From CAVSWT01 sp963731745 (GTDB lineage Bacteria; Bacteroidota; Ignavibacteria; Ignavibacteriales; Ignavibacteriaceae): a stretch of DNA of 64,000 nucleotides. The position numbers were made by a program, and so were the translations under genes. Under the pieces are notes generated by a model that did no database searches, was not told where the DNA came from, and worked only from the letters and a program-made list of their open reading frames with translations. Positions 44,710 through 53,816 of this stretch are shown here, one piece after another. Numbering within the stretch: position 1 is the stretch's first letter; every line of letters starts with the position of its first letter. The stretch is taken from assembly GCA_963731745.1 (NCBI GenBank), contig CAVSWT010000015.1:206841-270840 (forward strand), read 5' to 3'.

Positions 44710-45495
44710 CTAAAATGAATATCTAAGTCCCAATTGATTAAAAGAAAAAGTTAGTGAAAGATTGGTGTTTTCACTATCAGAATTCGTATAGTGACCATTC
44801 ACAAAATCTCCAATAAAATAACCTAATGCTGCTCCTAAAACTACATCTGACCCCCAATGTTTATCGTGATATATTCGCGACATTCCAACTAAAGAAGCAA
44901 AAGAATACCAGCCCACTTTCCAATAAATATTATCAATTTCGTGTGCCATAACAGATGCAAAAGAAAAAGCAAGAATTGTATGTCCTGAAGGAAGAGAAGA
45001 TTTTTCTATATCAAATTGGAATGGTTTAAAAGTTACATCACCTAAGTCTTCTTCAGGCCTTCTTCTTCCAATAACACCTTTTAATAGAACATCAAGAATA
45101 GATGCATAGAAAGTGGCTTCTCCCAAACGCAATCCAAGTTTTCTTATGTTAGTATTCTCCGCGAACAAGCCATAGCCGTAAATCCCAACAACAGAAACTG
45201 CTGCAGTAGGAATGTAAAAATAGTTATCCATATTAAATAAGTTATCATTTAAATTGCTTCTGCTTCTTAATGCAAAAGCTCTTACATCTTTATCAGCAGC
45301 TACTACAGCGGCTGTAACAGCTATTGTTGATGAAAACAAAATCCAATCTTTGGAATCAAAGTGAAGTGGTGCGGTTGCAATATCTCCGCCGACAATAAAA
45401 AAGTTTTTAAAATCTTGCGGAAATTTATTTACTTGTCCAAATGAAATATTTGAATAGGTTAATAAAAGAATAAAAAACGAAATTTGTTTCTTCAT
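44710..45495 (-). CDS. PAP2-family membrane-associated phosphatase
   Basis: 261 residues from the ATG at 45495; a TTG two codons earlier is also open. It begins with a signal peptide (ISFFILLLTYSNISFG). The three phosphatase signature motifs are seen as KGVIGRRRPEED (KxxxxxxRP-type), SLPSGHTILAF (SGH), and SRIYHDKHWGSDVVLGAALGY (SRxxxxxHxxxD). These act on lipid phosphates such as undecaprenyl or phosphatidylglycerol phosphate in the periplasm or outer membrane. The C-terminal LSLTFSFNQLGLRYSF looks like a final beta strand, hinting at a beta-barrel-like or outer membrane end. Confidence 0.88.
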   Translation of the reverse strand: MKKQISFFILLLTYSNISFGQVNKFPQDFKNFFIVGGDIATAPLHFDSKDWILFSSTIAVTAAVVAADKDVRAFALRSRSNLNDNLFNMDNYFYIPTAAVSVVGIYGYGLFAENTNIRKLGLRLGEATFYASILDVLLKGVIGRRRPEEDLGDVTFKPFQFDIEKSSLPSGHTILAFSFASVMAHEIDNIYWKVGWYSFASLVGMSRIYHDKHWGSDVVLGAALGYFIGDFVNGHYTNSDSENTNLSLTFSFNQLGLRYSF

Positions 45496-45520
45496 ATTCA
45501 ATTTATTTAAAATTAAGAAA

Positions 45521-45543
45521 GGGGTTCATTATAGCGAACCCCA
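45521..45543. terminator. Short GC-rich hairpin between murQ and the PAP2 gene
   Basis: GGGGTTC, an 8-base loop and GAACCCC form a stem (45521-45542). On the plus strand it is followed by AAAAAAG; on the minus strand it is preceded by TTTTTT. It could end or weaken readthrough from murQ, but the U-run is on the wrong side for the minus strand, so the function is uncertain. Confidence 0.4.
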
Positions 45544-45571
45544 AAAAAGCCTTCGTTATTTATAACATACA

Positions 45572-45602
45572 CAAACCCAATTTCTTAAAGAAATTGGGTT
45601 TG
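45572..45602. repeat. Copy 3 of the dispersed AAACCCAATTTC palindrome
   Basis: The 15-base arms are identical to those at 20901-20931, with a single A between them. On the plus strand TTTTTG follows the hairpin. It lies immediately downstream of the murQ stop and probably acts in termination. Confidence 0.85.
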
Positions 45603-45614
45603 TTTTTGAGTATA

Positions 45615-46550
45615 CTAATTTTTTAATTCAATAGCTTTGCGAACAAAACCATCTGCCTTTTGAATTCGAACCTTTGCTTCATCAGCATTAACATTTGCAA
45701 GAATCATTACGAGTGCTGTTTTAACATGTCCGCCAGCCTTTTCTAAATAGTCTGCAGCTTCATCATATGAAATTCCGGTAATTGTCATTACAATTCTTTT
45801 TGATCTTTCAACTAATTTTTTATTTGTCATTTGAAGATCTATCATCATATTCTCATAAACTTTTCCCATGCGAACCATTGCAGTCGTGGTAAGCATATTC
45901 AATACTAATTTTTGTGCGGTTCCGCTTTTCATTCGTGTTGAGCCCATAATTACTTCAGGGCCTACATAAGGGCATATAGGGATATCAACTTCTTTGATAT
46001 CAAAATTTTCCCTTGGATTTGTAGTTACAAAAAGTGTTTTAGCTCCAACCTCTTTAGCTTTCTTAATTGCACCAACAACATATGGAGTTCGACGACTTGC
46101 TGCTATGCCGCAAACAACATCTTTCGAAGTTACCTTAACTGCAATAACATCCTTTGCCCCATTTTCTTCATAATCTTCGGCACCTTCTTGGGCGCGAAAC
46201 ATTGCTTCTTTACCGCCGGCAATAAATCCATCAATCATTCCAAAAGGAGTTCCAAAGGTCGGCGGGCATTCAGAAGCATCAACAACACCAAGTCTGCCGC
46301 TTGTACCGGCACCAAAATATAAAAGTCTTCCCCCGGATTTTAATGCTTCAACTATGACTTCTACTGCTTGTTCGATGTAGGGTATTTCTTTTTCAACTGC
46401 GAATGCAATTGTTTTATCTTCATTATTAATTATTTCTAAAATCTCTTTTGTAGTCCTGGCGTCAATGTCCATCGAATTAGGGTTTCTTTGTTCAGTTGTC
46501 AGTTTACTAATTTCATTGAACAAAGATTTATTGTCTTTTGAGGATGTCAT
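45615..46550 (-). CDS. murQ: N-acetylmuramic acid 6-phosphate etherase
   Basis: 311 residues. Cleaves the lactyl ether of MurNAc-6-phosphate to GlcNAc-6-phosphate in peptidoglycan recycling. The SIS-domain signature is YFGAGTSGRLGVVDASECPPTFG, followed by DVVCGIAASRRTPYVVGAI, IMGSTRMKSGTAQKLVLNML and a C-terminal UBA-like region (GISYDEAADYLEKAGGHVKTAL). Full length. It overlaps rsmG by 4 bases, so the two are translationally coupled; no other recycling genes are adjacent. Confidence 0.95.
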   Translation of the reverse strand: MTSSKDNKSLFNEISKLTTEQRNPNSMDIDARTTKEILEIINNEDKTIAFAVEKEIPYIEQAVEVIVEALKSGGRLLYFGAGTSGRLGVVDASECPPTFGTPFGMIDGFIAGGKEAMFRAQEGAEDYEENGAKDVIAVKVTSKDVVCGIAASRRTPYVVGAIKKAKEVGAKTLFVTTNPRENFDIKEVDIPICPYVGPEVIMGSTRMKSGTAQKLVLNMLTTTAMVRMGKVYENMMIDLQMTNKKLVERSKRIVMTITGISYDEAADYLEKAGGHVKTALVMILANVNADEAKVRIQKADGFVRKAIELKN

Positions 46551-47230
46551 TTATGAAGCTCCAGCAAGACGAGCTTCTTCCCTTTTTGATTTCTAATATT
46601 TGATGGTTTATAGCTTAAATCGAAAACAGTTGATTTTCTAATATAAGATTTGTATTTCATTTCAGCTTTCTGAAATTCTTCATCCAAATCGCCGCCTTTA
46701 ATTGCAGCAAGATAGGCTTTATCTTTTATTAAAGGAATTGCATAACGGAATAAAATAATTAATGGGACAGTTGCGCGGCTAACAACAAGATCAAAAGTGT
46801 TTGAATATTTTTCTTTGAATTCATCACTCTCAACCCGCATGTTTTCAGCTTTAACATTTCCGAGTTTAAGTTTATCGATAAATTCCTTTACGGCTTCAAT
46901 TTTTTTTGCTGTTGAATCAACTAAAACTCCTTTTAGTTCAGGGCGAACAATTGCCAGCGGAATTCCCGGAAAACCGCCGCCTGTTCCGATATCCAAAAAG
47001 TTTGTGCACTTTTCGGGAATGTATTTGGAAATGTAAGATGAAATGAAAATATGATTTTCAATTATATTATCTGCATCGCGTCTGGAAATTAAATTAACGT
47101 TTTCGTTTTTATCAACCAATAAATCTGCAAAATAAGCAAGCCTTTCTACTTTCATGATGTCGGGATTAAATCCGTTTTCCCAGTAAAAAGAGTTCAATTC
47201 TTTCAGAAATTGTTCTTGAACGTCCACCAT
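46547..47230 (-). CDS. rsmG: 16S rRNA (guanine-N7)-methyltransferase
   Basis: 227 residues. Methylates G527 of 16S rRNA with S-adenosylmethionine. The AdoMet-binding motif is NFLDIGTGGGFPGIPLAI, and VSRATVPLIILFRYA is the conserved region of RsmG/GidB; NVNLISRRD is the usual N-terminal element. GAGGAA precedes the ATG. It is the second gene after mnmG, the ancestral gidA-gidB order often found near the replication origin. Confidence 0.95.
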   Translation of the reverse strand: MVDVQEQFLKELNSFYWENGFNPDIMKVERLAYFADLLVDKNENVNLISRRDADNIIENHIFISSYISKYIPEKCTNFLDIGTGGGFPGIPLAIVRPELKGVLVDSTAKKIEAVKEFIDKLKLGNVKAENMRVESDEFKEKYSNTFDLVVSRATVPLIILFRYAIPLIKDKAYLAAIKGGDLDEEFQKAEMKYKSYIRKSTVFDLSYKPSNIRNQKGKKLVLLELHK

Positions 47231-47245
47231 AAAAAATTCCTCTGA

Positions 47246-49123
47246 TTAGTTTTTCAAATATACCAATAAAATAGAAATATCTGAAGGAGTAACCCCCGAT
47301 ATGCGGGAAGCCTGGCCAATGGATCTTGGCTTAACTTTATTCAATTTTTCTCTGCCTTCAGTTGATAATGCCTTTATATTTGTATAGTTCAACGTTAGCG
47401 GAATTTGTGCCGATTCGTACCTCTCTAATTTTTCAACCATTTCCTGCTGGCGTTTCATATAGCCTTCATATTTAAGTTGAATTTCAACTTGCTCAAGGGC
47501 AATATCATCGTTTTTTAAATCTTTTATGAATATATATCCATTATTTTCAATATAATTTAATAGTTCCCTTAAATTTAATTCAGGCCTTTTACATAGTTTT
47601 GAAACTGTTTCGGTGGAATCAATTCCGTTTTGTCCTTTTGATTCCAAATAAGAGTTAATTGAAGAAGCACGAATTTTAATGTTGTTGAAATTTTCAACAC
47701 TGTTATTAATTAAATTTTTCCTTTGTTCAACTTCATCAAAATATGGCTTTGAGTTTAATCCATAATAATAACCATATTGCGCAAGTCGGATATCAGCATT
47801 ATCCTGTCGAAGCAATAGTCGATGCTCTGCTCTTGAAGTAAACATTCTATAAGGTTCATCCGTTGATTTGTTTACAAGATCATCTATTAAAACTCCTATG
47901 TACGCTTCGCTTCTTTTAAGAACGAATTCCTTCATTCCTTTAATCTTTGCAGCAGCATTTATCCCGGCAACAATACCTTGAGCAGCAGCTTCTTCATAAC
48001 CGGATGTTCCGTTTATTTGTCCGGCGAAATATAGTCCCCCCACAAGTTTGGTCTCTAAAGTTAAGTCAACTTGATGAGGAGGAAAGAAATCATATTCAAC
48101 TGCATAACCTGGGCGTACTAACTCAACTTCTTCGAGTCCCTTAATTTTATGAATTGCCTCAATTTGAATTTCTGCTGGAAGAGATGTCGAAAAACCATTT
48201 AAATAGATAAGATCAGAATGCAATCCTTCAGGTTCTAAAAATAATTGATGCTGCGGCTTATCAGAGAACCGAACAATCTTATCTTCAATTGAAGGACAAT
48301 ATCTCGGACCTACACCCTTAATCAAACCGGTAAACATTGGTGATTCTTTAAATCCCTTCTCTAAAATCTTATGAACATTTTTATCAGTATATGTGATATG
48401 ACAACTAACTTGCGGCAAATATGGAAACGCTGATCTATCAGTATGAAAAGAAAATGGTTGGGGATTTATATCTCCTGGCTGTTCTTCAAGTAAACCAAAA
48501 TCGATTGAATTCTTTGATAATCGTGGAGGTGTTCCCGTTTTAAGTCTTGCCGATTCAAATCCAAGTTTTAATAATGATTCGGTCATTCCAGTCGCATGTT
48601 TCTCACCAAATCTTCCCCCGCTTATTGATTTTAATCCGGTATGCATCAATCCATTCAAGAAAGTGCCGGCTGAAAGTATAACAGCGCTGCAAAGAATTTT
48701 ATTTCCTTTAGATGTTTTTACTCCTTTAATGACTCTATCTTCGACAACGATATCAACAACCGAATCTTCTACAATAGTAATATTTGGATGGGCTTCAACA
48801 ACTCGATATGCTTCTTCAGAATACAGTTTACGATCGGATTGACATCGAGGCGACCAAACTGCAGGTCCTTTAGATTTATTCAACATTCTAAATTGAATTC
48901 CGGTTCGGTCTGCAATTTTTCCCATGACACCACCAAGAGCGTCAACCTCTCGAACTAAATGTCCTTTGGCTGTTCCACCAATTGCGGGATTACACGACAT
49001 TCGCCCCATGGCAAATCTATCCATTGTTACAAGACCAACATTGCATTCCATTGACGCAGCAGAATGAGCTGCTTCAATTCCAGCGTGTCCTCCCCCAACC
49101 ACGATTACATCATATTTTATCAT
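47246..49123 (-). CDS. mnmG: tRNA uridine-34 carboxymethylaminomethyl modification enzyme, FAD subunit
   Basis: 625 residues. With MnmE it adds the 5-(carboxymethyl)aminomethyl group to U34 of tRNAs. FAD motif VIVVGGGHAGIEAAHSAASM, then MSCNPAIGGTAKGHLVREVDALGG and KGPAVWSPRCQSDR, the C-terminal FTSRAEHRLLLRQDNADIRL and the end block GRASRISGVTPSDISILLVYL-type (here GQASRISGVTPSDISIL). Its partner mnmE lies immediately upstream on the same strand. Confidence 0.97.
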   Translation of the reverse strand: MIKYDVIVVGGGHAGIEAAHSAASMECNVGLVTMDRFAMGRMSCNPAIGGTAKGHLVREVDALGGVMGKIADRTGIQFRMLNKSKGPAVWSPRCQSDRKLYSEEAYRVVEAHPNITIVEDSVVDIVVEDRVIKGVKTSKGNKILCSAVILSAGTFLNGLMHTGLKSISGGRFGEKHATGMTESLLKLGFESARLKTGTPPRLSKNSIDFGLLEEQPGDINPQPFSFHTDRSAFPYLPQVSCHITYTDKNVHKILEKGFKESPMFTGLIKGVGPRYCPSIEDKIVRFSDKPQHQLFLEPEGLHSDLIYLNGFSTSLPAEIQIEAIHKIKGLEEVELVRPGYAVEYDFFPPHQVDLTLETKLVGGLYFAGQINGTSGYEEAAAQGIVAGINAAAKIKGMKEFVLKRSEAYIGVLIDDLVNKSTDEPYRMFTSRAEHRLLLRQDNADIRLAQYGYYYGLNSKPYFDEVEQRKNLINNSVENFNNIKIRASSINSYLESKGQNGIDSTETVSKLCKRPELNLRELLNYIENNGYIFIKDLKNDDIALEQVEIQLKYEGYMKRQQEMVEKLERYESAQIPLTLNYTNIKALSTEGREKLNKVKPRSIGQASRISGVTPSDISILLVYLKN

Positions 49124-49137
49124 AAAATCTTTCTCAA

Positions 49138-49153
49138 TGTTTCATGTGAAACT
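49138..49153. promoter_or_regulatory. parS-like site 1
   Basis: TGTTTCATGTGAAACT matches the ParB-binding parS consensus TGTTTCACGTGAAACA at 14 of 16 positions (one change in the central dyad, one at the last base). It lies just upstream of the mnmG start, next to the gidA-gidB pair, where parS sites are commonly found. Confidence 0.6.
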
Positions 49154-49216
49154 TAAAAATAAGTCAAGTGTCAAAAATCAAAAGTCAAAAATATCTTTCG
49201 ATTTTAGCAAATTTCC

Positions 49217-49232
49217 AGTTTCACGTGAAACT
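49217..49232. promoter_or_regulatory. parS-like site 2
   Basis: AGTTTCACGTGAAACT contains the exact 14-base core GTTTCACGTGAAAC of parS, a perfect palindrome. It is 79 bases from site 1, in the same mnmG-mnmE gap, and marks this region as probably close to the chromosomal origin. Confidence 0.75.
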
Positions 49233-49237
49233 TTTTT

Positions 49238-50599
49238 CTATTTGCCGATGCAAAATTTCGTAAAAATATTATTCAATATATCATCTGAAGTTACTTCACC
49301 AATAATTTCACCTAATGAATTTGCTGAATTTCTCAAATCTACAGAAATAAATTCTCCACTAAGTTTATTTTTCACTGATTCTCTTGCGTTTTCTAAACTC
49401 ATCTTAGCGTTTTTCAAACAATTATAATGACGTAAATTAGAAACTATCGCCGATTTTTCACTATAATTTGAATTCTCAAAAACCTTTTCTTTTAATTTCA
49501 AAAACAGATCATCAATTCCTTCACCATTTATAGCTGAAATGTATATATCTGCATTTAAATTCTTTTCATTTCCCAAATCAATTTTATTTAATACCTGAAC
49601 AACTTTCCCCTTTTCATTTAAAGAATAAATCTCTTCTAAAATTTCACTATTTTCATCTTGTTCAACATCATTTATAAAAAGAACCAGATCAGAATTCTTC
49701 ACTACTTCCCTACTTCTTAATACTCCTTCTTTTTCAATTTCATCTTCCGAAACTCTAATTCCCGCAGTATCATAAAGCCTAAATAAAATTCCATCGATGG
49801 TAGCATCTTCTCTAATTACATCACGCGTAGTTCCGGGAATTTTACTTACAATTGCGCGGGACTCTTTCAGAATGTAATTCATCAGGCTCGATTTGCCTAC
49901 GTTGGGTTTGCCAACTAATGCAACATTTACTCCATCTTTAATAACTTTTCCAAATGAATAAGATTTAAGTAAAAGATCAATTTCGCTAATAATATTTTCA
50001 ATTTTTTTTGATAATTCATCTAAATGAACAAACTCAACGTCCTCTTCGGCAAAATCTAATTCAAGCTCAACAAAGGAAGTAACATTTAATAATGATTCTC
50101 TTAAACTCTGAACCTTATTTGACAGTATTCCATCTAGTTGATTCCTCGCACCTTTTAAAGATGCCTCTGTTCTAGACGAAATTATATCTGCCACCGCTTC
50201 AGCCTGAGCTAAATCAATTCTGCTATTGATGAAAGCTCTTTTAGTAAACTCGCCTGGCTCTGCTAATCTAACATTTTGCCCAATTAGCAGCTCTATTATT
50301 TTATTTGTAATTAAAGGATTCCCGTGTGTACTTATTTCGACAGAATCCTCACCAGTATAAGAATTTGGATTTCTAAAAACAGAAACTAGAACATCATCAA
50401 TTAAATTTCCCAATGGATCAACAATTTTTCCATAATGAATTGTATGGGTGTTTGCATCAGCTATTCTTCCCTTTCCAATAAAAATCGAATCAGATACTTC
50501 AAAAGATTGCGAACCACTTATTCTAATTACAGATATAGCTCCCACACCAGAAGGAGTTGCAACTGCCGTAATTGTATCTTCTAAAGGAAGTTTGTTCAT
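49238..50599 (-). CDS. mnmE: tRNA modification GTPase MnmE
   Basis: 453 residues. Potassium-activated GTPase partner of MnmG. An N-terminal tetrahydrofolate-binding domain (DTITAVATPSGVGAISVIRISG), helices, and an inserted G domain with VALVGKPNVGKSSLMNYIL, IPGTTRDVIRE, LYDTAGIR and the NKID motif. It ends with the obligatory FCIGK. All required motifs are present. The 114-base gap to mnmG contains the two parS-like sites, so the pair is probably still one transcript. Confidence 0.97.
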   Translation of the reverse strand: MNKLPLEDTITAVATPSGVGAISVIRISGSQSFEVSDSIFIGKGRIADANTHTIHYGKIVDPLGNLIDDVLVSVFRNPNSYTGEDSVEISTHGNPLITNKIIELLIGQNVRLAEPGEFTKRAFINSRIDLAQAEAVADIISSRTEASLKGARNQLDGILSNKVQSLRESLLNVTSFVELELDFAEEDVEFVHLDELSKKIENIISEIDLLLKSYSFGKVIKDGVNVALVGKPNVGKSSLMNYILKESRAIVSKIPGTTRDVIREDATIDGILFRLYDTAGIRVSEDEIEKEGVLRSREVVKNSDLVLFINDVEQDENSEILEEIYSLNEKGKVVQVLNKIDLGNEKNLNADIYISAINGEGIDDLFLKLKEKVFENSNYSEKSAIVSNLRHYNCLKNAKMSLENARESVKNKLSGEFISVDLRNSANSLGEIIGEVTSDDILNNIFTKFCIGK

Positions 50600-50927
50600 A
50601 AAAAATTTGGATAATAAGGTTGCAAAAATATGTAATTAAACACGCATTTTCAATTGCCTTATACTCCCCTATTTTGAATATTCGAATGTCTGTGCATGAA
50701 ATATTTATCTCAAATATTTTACGTTTGAATTATTGACATAGTATTTTGCCATTTATATAATCAAACGAATATCTATTTATAAATGTAAGCCATTTTGTCA
50801 GTCCGCCCAAACACATCGCCATAATCCATAAATGATTATATTATAAGAGGTTATGGGAATTTTTACGGCTGGGCATGATAATTGAATGACATAAATGCTT
50901 ATTATTTAATAAAGAATAAATTACAAT
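50600..50927. other. Divergent intergenic region upstream of the chaperone operon
   Basis: 328 bases between mnmE (minus) and the dnaJ-like gene (plus). It contains the consensus promoter at 50733-50761 and a roughly 165-base stretch from there to the ATG, with ATTTTGTCAGTCCGCC at about 50790. No frame or stable hairpin was recognised. Confidence 0.5.
50733..50761 (+). promoter_or_regulatory. Perfect sigma-70-type promoter TTGACA-N17-TATAAT
   Basis: TTGACA (50733-50738), a 17-base spacer and TATAAT (50756-50761) match the Escherichia coli housekeeping consensus at every position. It precedes the chaperone operon by about 165 bases. The match is unexpected in a lineage whose other promoters here look like TTTG-N19-TAnnTTTG. 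Confidence 0.55.
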
Positions 50928-51863
50928 ATGGAATTTAAAGATTATTATAAAACTTTAGGCGTTGAAAAAGATGCGACTCAGGAAGAAATTAAAAAAGCTT
51001 ATAGAAAATTAGCTTTAAAATATCATCCTGACAGGAATCCGAATGATAAGGCTGCTGAAGAAAAGTTTAAAGAAATTACAGAGGCCAATGAAGTTTTAAG
51101 TAATGCTGAGAAACGCAAAAAATATGATCGCCTTGGTGCCAACTGGAAACAGTATGAACATGCAGGCGGCGGAATGAATGATTGGTATAATCAATATTCT
51201 TCCGGTGGACAAGGAGGAAACTCATTTAAATTTGAAGGTGATTTAGGAGATTTGTTTGGAAATGTTGGGGGCTTTTCAGATTTCTTTGAAAGTTTTTTTG
51301 GAGGAAGAAGAAGCCAGCAGCATGCCGGCAGTCCGTTTTCCCAAGTACAAAAGGGAAGTGATTATGAAGCGGATTTAAATTTAACTCTTGAAGAAGCGTA
51401 CAATGGAACAGAACGCCAAATAAATGTTGACGGTAGAAAATTAAAAATTGTTATCGAACCCGGGACTAGGGAAGGGAAGAAGCTAAGATTAAAAAATCAA
51501 GGGGCGCAAGGCCGAAGTGGTGGTGAGAGAGGTGACTTATATTTAACTATTCATATTCTCGATCATCCTTTTTATGAAGTGAAAGATGATGACCTTTATT
51601 ATAATCTCGATGTTGATTTGTACACTACTGTGCTTGGAGGTAAAATTCAAATAACTACTATTGATGGGAAAAAAATAAATCTAACAATTCCCAAAGAATC
51701 AGAGAATGGAAAGCTTTTAAAAATAAAAAACATGGGAATGAAAAAGCCTAACAGCACTCGTAAAGGAGATTTAATTGTTAGGGTGAATATTCAAATCCCC
51801 AAAAATTTATCATCAGAAGAAATTAAATTATTTAAGAAACTATCAGAACTAAGGAGTAAATAA
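50928..51863 (+). CDS. DnaJ/CbpA-like co-chaperone without zinc finger
   Basis: 311 residues. N-terminal J domain (DYYKTLGVEKDATQEEIKKA, the essential HPD in LKYHPDRNPND), a Gly/Phe-rich linker (GGGMNDWYNQYSSGGQGGN, GGFSDFFESFFGGRRS), then the two DnaJ C-terminal peptide-binding domains (DYEADLNLTLEEAYNGTER, GDLYLTIHILDHPFYEVKDD). The Cys-rich zinc finger of DnaJ is absent, so this is a CbpA-type protein that stimulates DnaK. The ATG is the first in frame. htpG begins at the base after its stop, making an operon. Confidence 0.93.
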   Translation: MEFKDYYKTLGVEKDATQEEIKKAYRKLALKYHPDRNPNDKAAEEKFKEITEANEVLSNAEKRKKYDRLGANWKQYEHAGGGMNDWYNQYSSGGQGGNSFKFEGDLGDLFGNVGGFSDFFESFFGGRRSQQHAGSPFSQVQKGSDYEADLNLTLEEAYNGTERQINVDGRKLKIVIEPGTREGKKLRLKNQGAQGRSGGERGDLYLTIHILDHPFYEVKDDDLYYNLDVDLYTTVLGGKIQITTIDGKKINLTIPKESENGKLLKIKNMGMKKPNSTRKGDLIVRVNIQIPKNLSSEEIKLFKKLSELRSK

Positions 51864-53774
51864 ATGAGCGAGAAACAAGCAACGACACAAAAATTTAAAT
51901 TCAAAGCAGAAGTAAAACAATTACTTGATATACTTGTCCACTCACTTTATACAAGCAGAGAAATATTTTTACGTGAATTAATTTCTAACTCATCAGACGC
52001 ATTGGATAAATTAAGATTTCAATCCACTAAAGGAACAGAAATTCTTGACAAAGATTTACCATTAGAAATTAAAGTAGCTTTTGATGAAAAGAAAAAAACG
52101 ATCACCGTTTCCGATACCGGAATTGGAATGACTAAAAATGAATTAATAAATAACATTGGAACAATTGCTAAATCCGGTTCGGCTGATTTCTTAAAACAGC
52201 TTTCCGAAAATAAATCCGATGCAAATAATATAATTGGAAAATTTGGTGTTGGTTTCTATTCAGTATTTATGGTTGCTGAAGAAGTAATAATCAAAACGAA
52301 ATCATATTTAAAGGATGAGCCTGCAGTTGAATGGAAATCTGATGGACTTGGGAATTATGAAATCGCTGAACTAACTGACGAACTAAGCAGAGGAACTATT
52401 ATTGAAATTCATTTGAAAGAAGACGCAAAAGAATTTGCAGATAAATATAGGCTTGAAAATGCAATTAAGAAACATTCAAACTTTATTCAATTCCCAATTT
52501 ATTTAGAAAATGAAAAAATAAATACCGTCTCTGCAATTTGGCGAGAGCCCAAAAGCAAAGTAACCAAAGAACAGTATAATGAGTTTTACAAATTCTTAAC
52601 TTATGACAATGAAGAACCGATGGATACAATTCATATTTCCATCGACGCGCCGATTCAATTTAATAGTTTGCTCTTCATCCCAAAAAAGAATTTTGATTTA
52701 TTCAGATACAGCAGGGAAGACTACGGTTTGGATTTATATGTGCGTAGAGTTTTAATTCAGCATAAGAATAAAGATTTGCTTCCCGAATATTTGGGGTTTG
52801 TCAAAGGCGTTGTTGATTCAGAAGACTTGCCATTAAATATTTCACGAGAAACTCTGCAAGAGAATGTAATATTTAATAAAATATCCAATAATGTTACCAA
52901 CCAGATTCTATCATACTTGCAGAAAAAAGCAAAAGATGAACCTGAAAAATATAACGAGTTTTGGAATGAACACGGAAGAATTTTTAAGCTCGGTTACAGT
53001 GATTTCACAAATTTAGAAAAATATTCTCAATTGCTTAGATTTAATTCTTCGTCCTGCAAAGACAGTAAAGAATTAATTTCACTTGAAGATTATGTATCAA
53101 GATTAAAAGACAAACAAAAAGAAATTTATTTTGCTTTCGGCAGCAGCAGAGATGCAATTGATCTTGATCCGCACTTAGAAGTATTCAGACGCAAAGGATT
53201 GGAAGTACTATATATGTACGATCCGATCGATGAGTTCGTTGTAACTTCAATTAGGAAATTTAAAGATTACGAATTTAAATCAATTGATTCTGTTGAACTA
53301 GATAAAATTGAAAAGCTTAAAGATGAAACAGAAACGGAAACAAAAGTTGAAGAATTAAGCAAAGACGATAACAAACATTTTGACAGCCTACTCTCAAAGA
53401 TGAAAACCATTTTAGGCGACAGAGTTACCGATGTAAAAGAATCAAAAAGATTATTTGACAGCCCATCGTGTTTGGTTAACCCTGATAATTCCATGTCTAC
53501 TTCAATGTTAAAAATGATGCGGCTTGCAAATCAGGATATGGGACAGCAAAAGAAAATTTTTGAAGTAAATAAAAATCATCATTTAGTAAGAAATCTTTTG
53601 GCAATTTTTAAGTCTGATTCGAACGATGAATACATTAATAATGTTACAGAACAGCTTTATGAATCTGCATTATTAATTGAAGGAAATCTTGATGATCCGC
53701 ATAAATTAGTAAACAGATTGAACAAGATGATGGAACAATCCAGCGATTGGTATAAAGAGGTAAAGAAATTATAA
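51864..53774 (+). CDS. htpG: Chaperone HtpG (Hsp90)
   Basis: 636 residues. ATP-dependent dimeric chaperone of the cytoplasm. The N-terminal ATPase has KFKAEVKQLLDILVHSLY, REIFLRELISNSSDALDKLRF, SDTGIGMTKNELINNIGTIA and KFGVGFYSVFMVAEEV. The middle domain has YLGFVKGVVDSEDLPLNISR. The C-terminal dimerisation part is shorter than in eukaryotes and lacks MEEVD, as normal for bacteria. AAGGAG ahead of the ATG overlaps the end of the co-chaperone gene. Confidence 0.97.
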   Translation: MSEKQATTQKFKFKAEVKQLLDILVHSLYTSREIFLRELISNSSDALDKLRFQSTKGTEILDKDLPLEIKVAFDEKKKTITVSDTGIGMTKNELINNIGTIAKSGSADFLKQLSENKSDANNIIGKFGVGFYSVFMVAEEVIIKTKSYLKDEPAVEWKSDGLGNYEIAELTDELSRGTIIEIHLKEDAKEFADKYRLENAIKKHSNFIQFPIYLENEKINTVSAIWREPKSKVTKEQYNEFYKFLTYDNEEPMDTIHISIDAPIQFNSLLFIPKKNFDLFRYSREDYGLDLYVRRVLIQHKNKDLLPEYLGFVKGVVDSEDLPLNISRETLQENVIFNKISNNVTNQILSYLQKKAKDEPEKYNEFWNEHGRIFKLGYSDFTNLEKYSQLLRFNSSSCKDSKELISLEDYVSRLKDKQKEIYFAFGSSRDAIDLDPHLEVFRRKGLEVLYMYDPIDEFVVTSIRKFKDYEFKSIDSVELDKIEKLKDETETETKVEELSKDDNKHFDSLLSKMKTILGDRVTDVKESKRLFDSPSCLVNPDNSMSTSMLKMMRLANQDMGQQKKIFEVNKNHHLVRNLLAIFKSDSNDEYINNVTEQLYESALLIEGNLDDPHKLVNRLNKMMEQSSDWYKEVKKL

Positions 53775-53816
53775 CGGCATTTGCCGAAAGGGGAATAAGA
53801 AAGGAATGAAAATATA

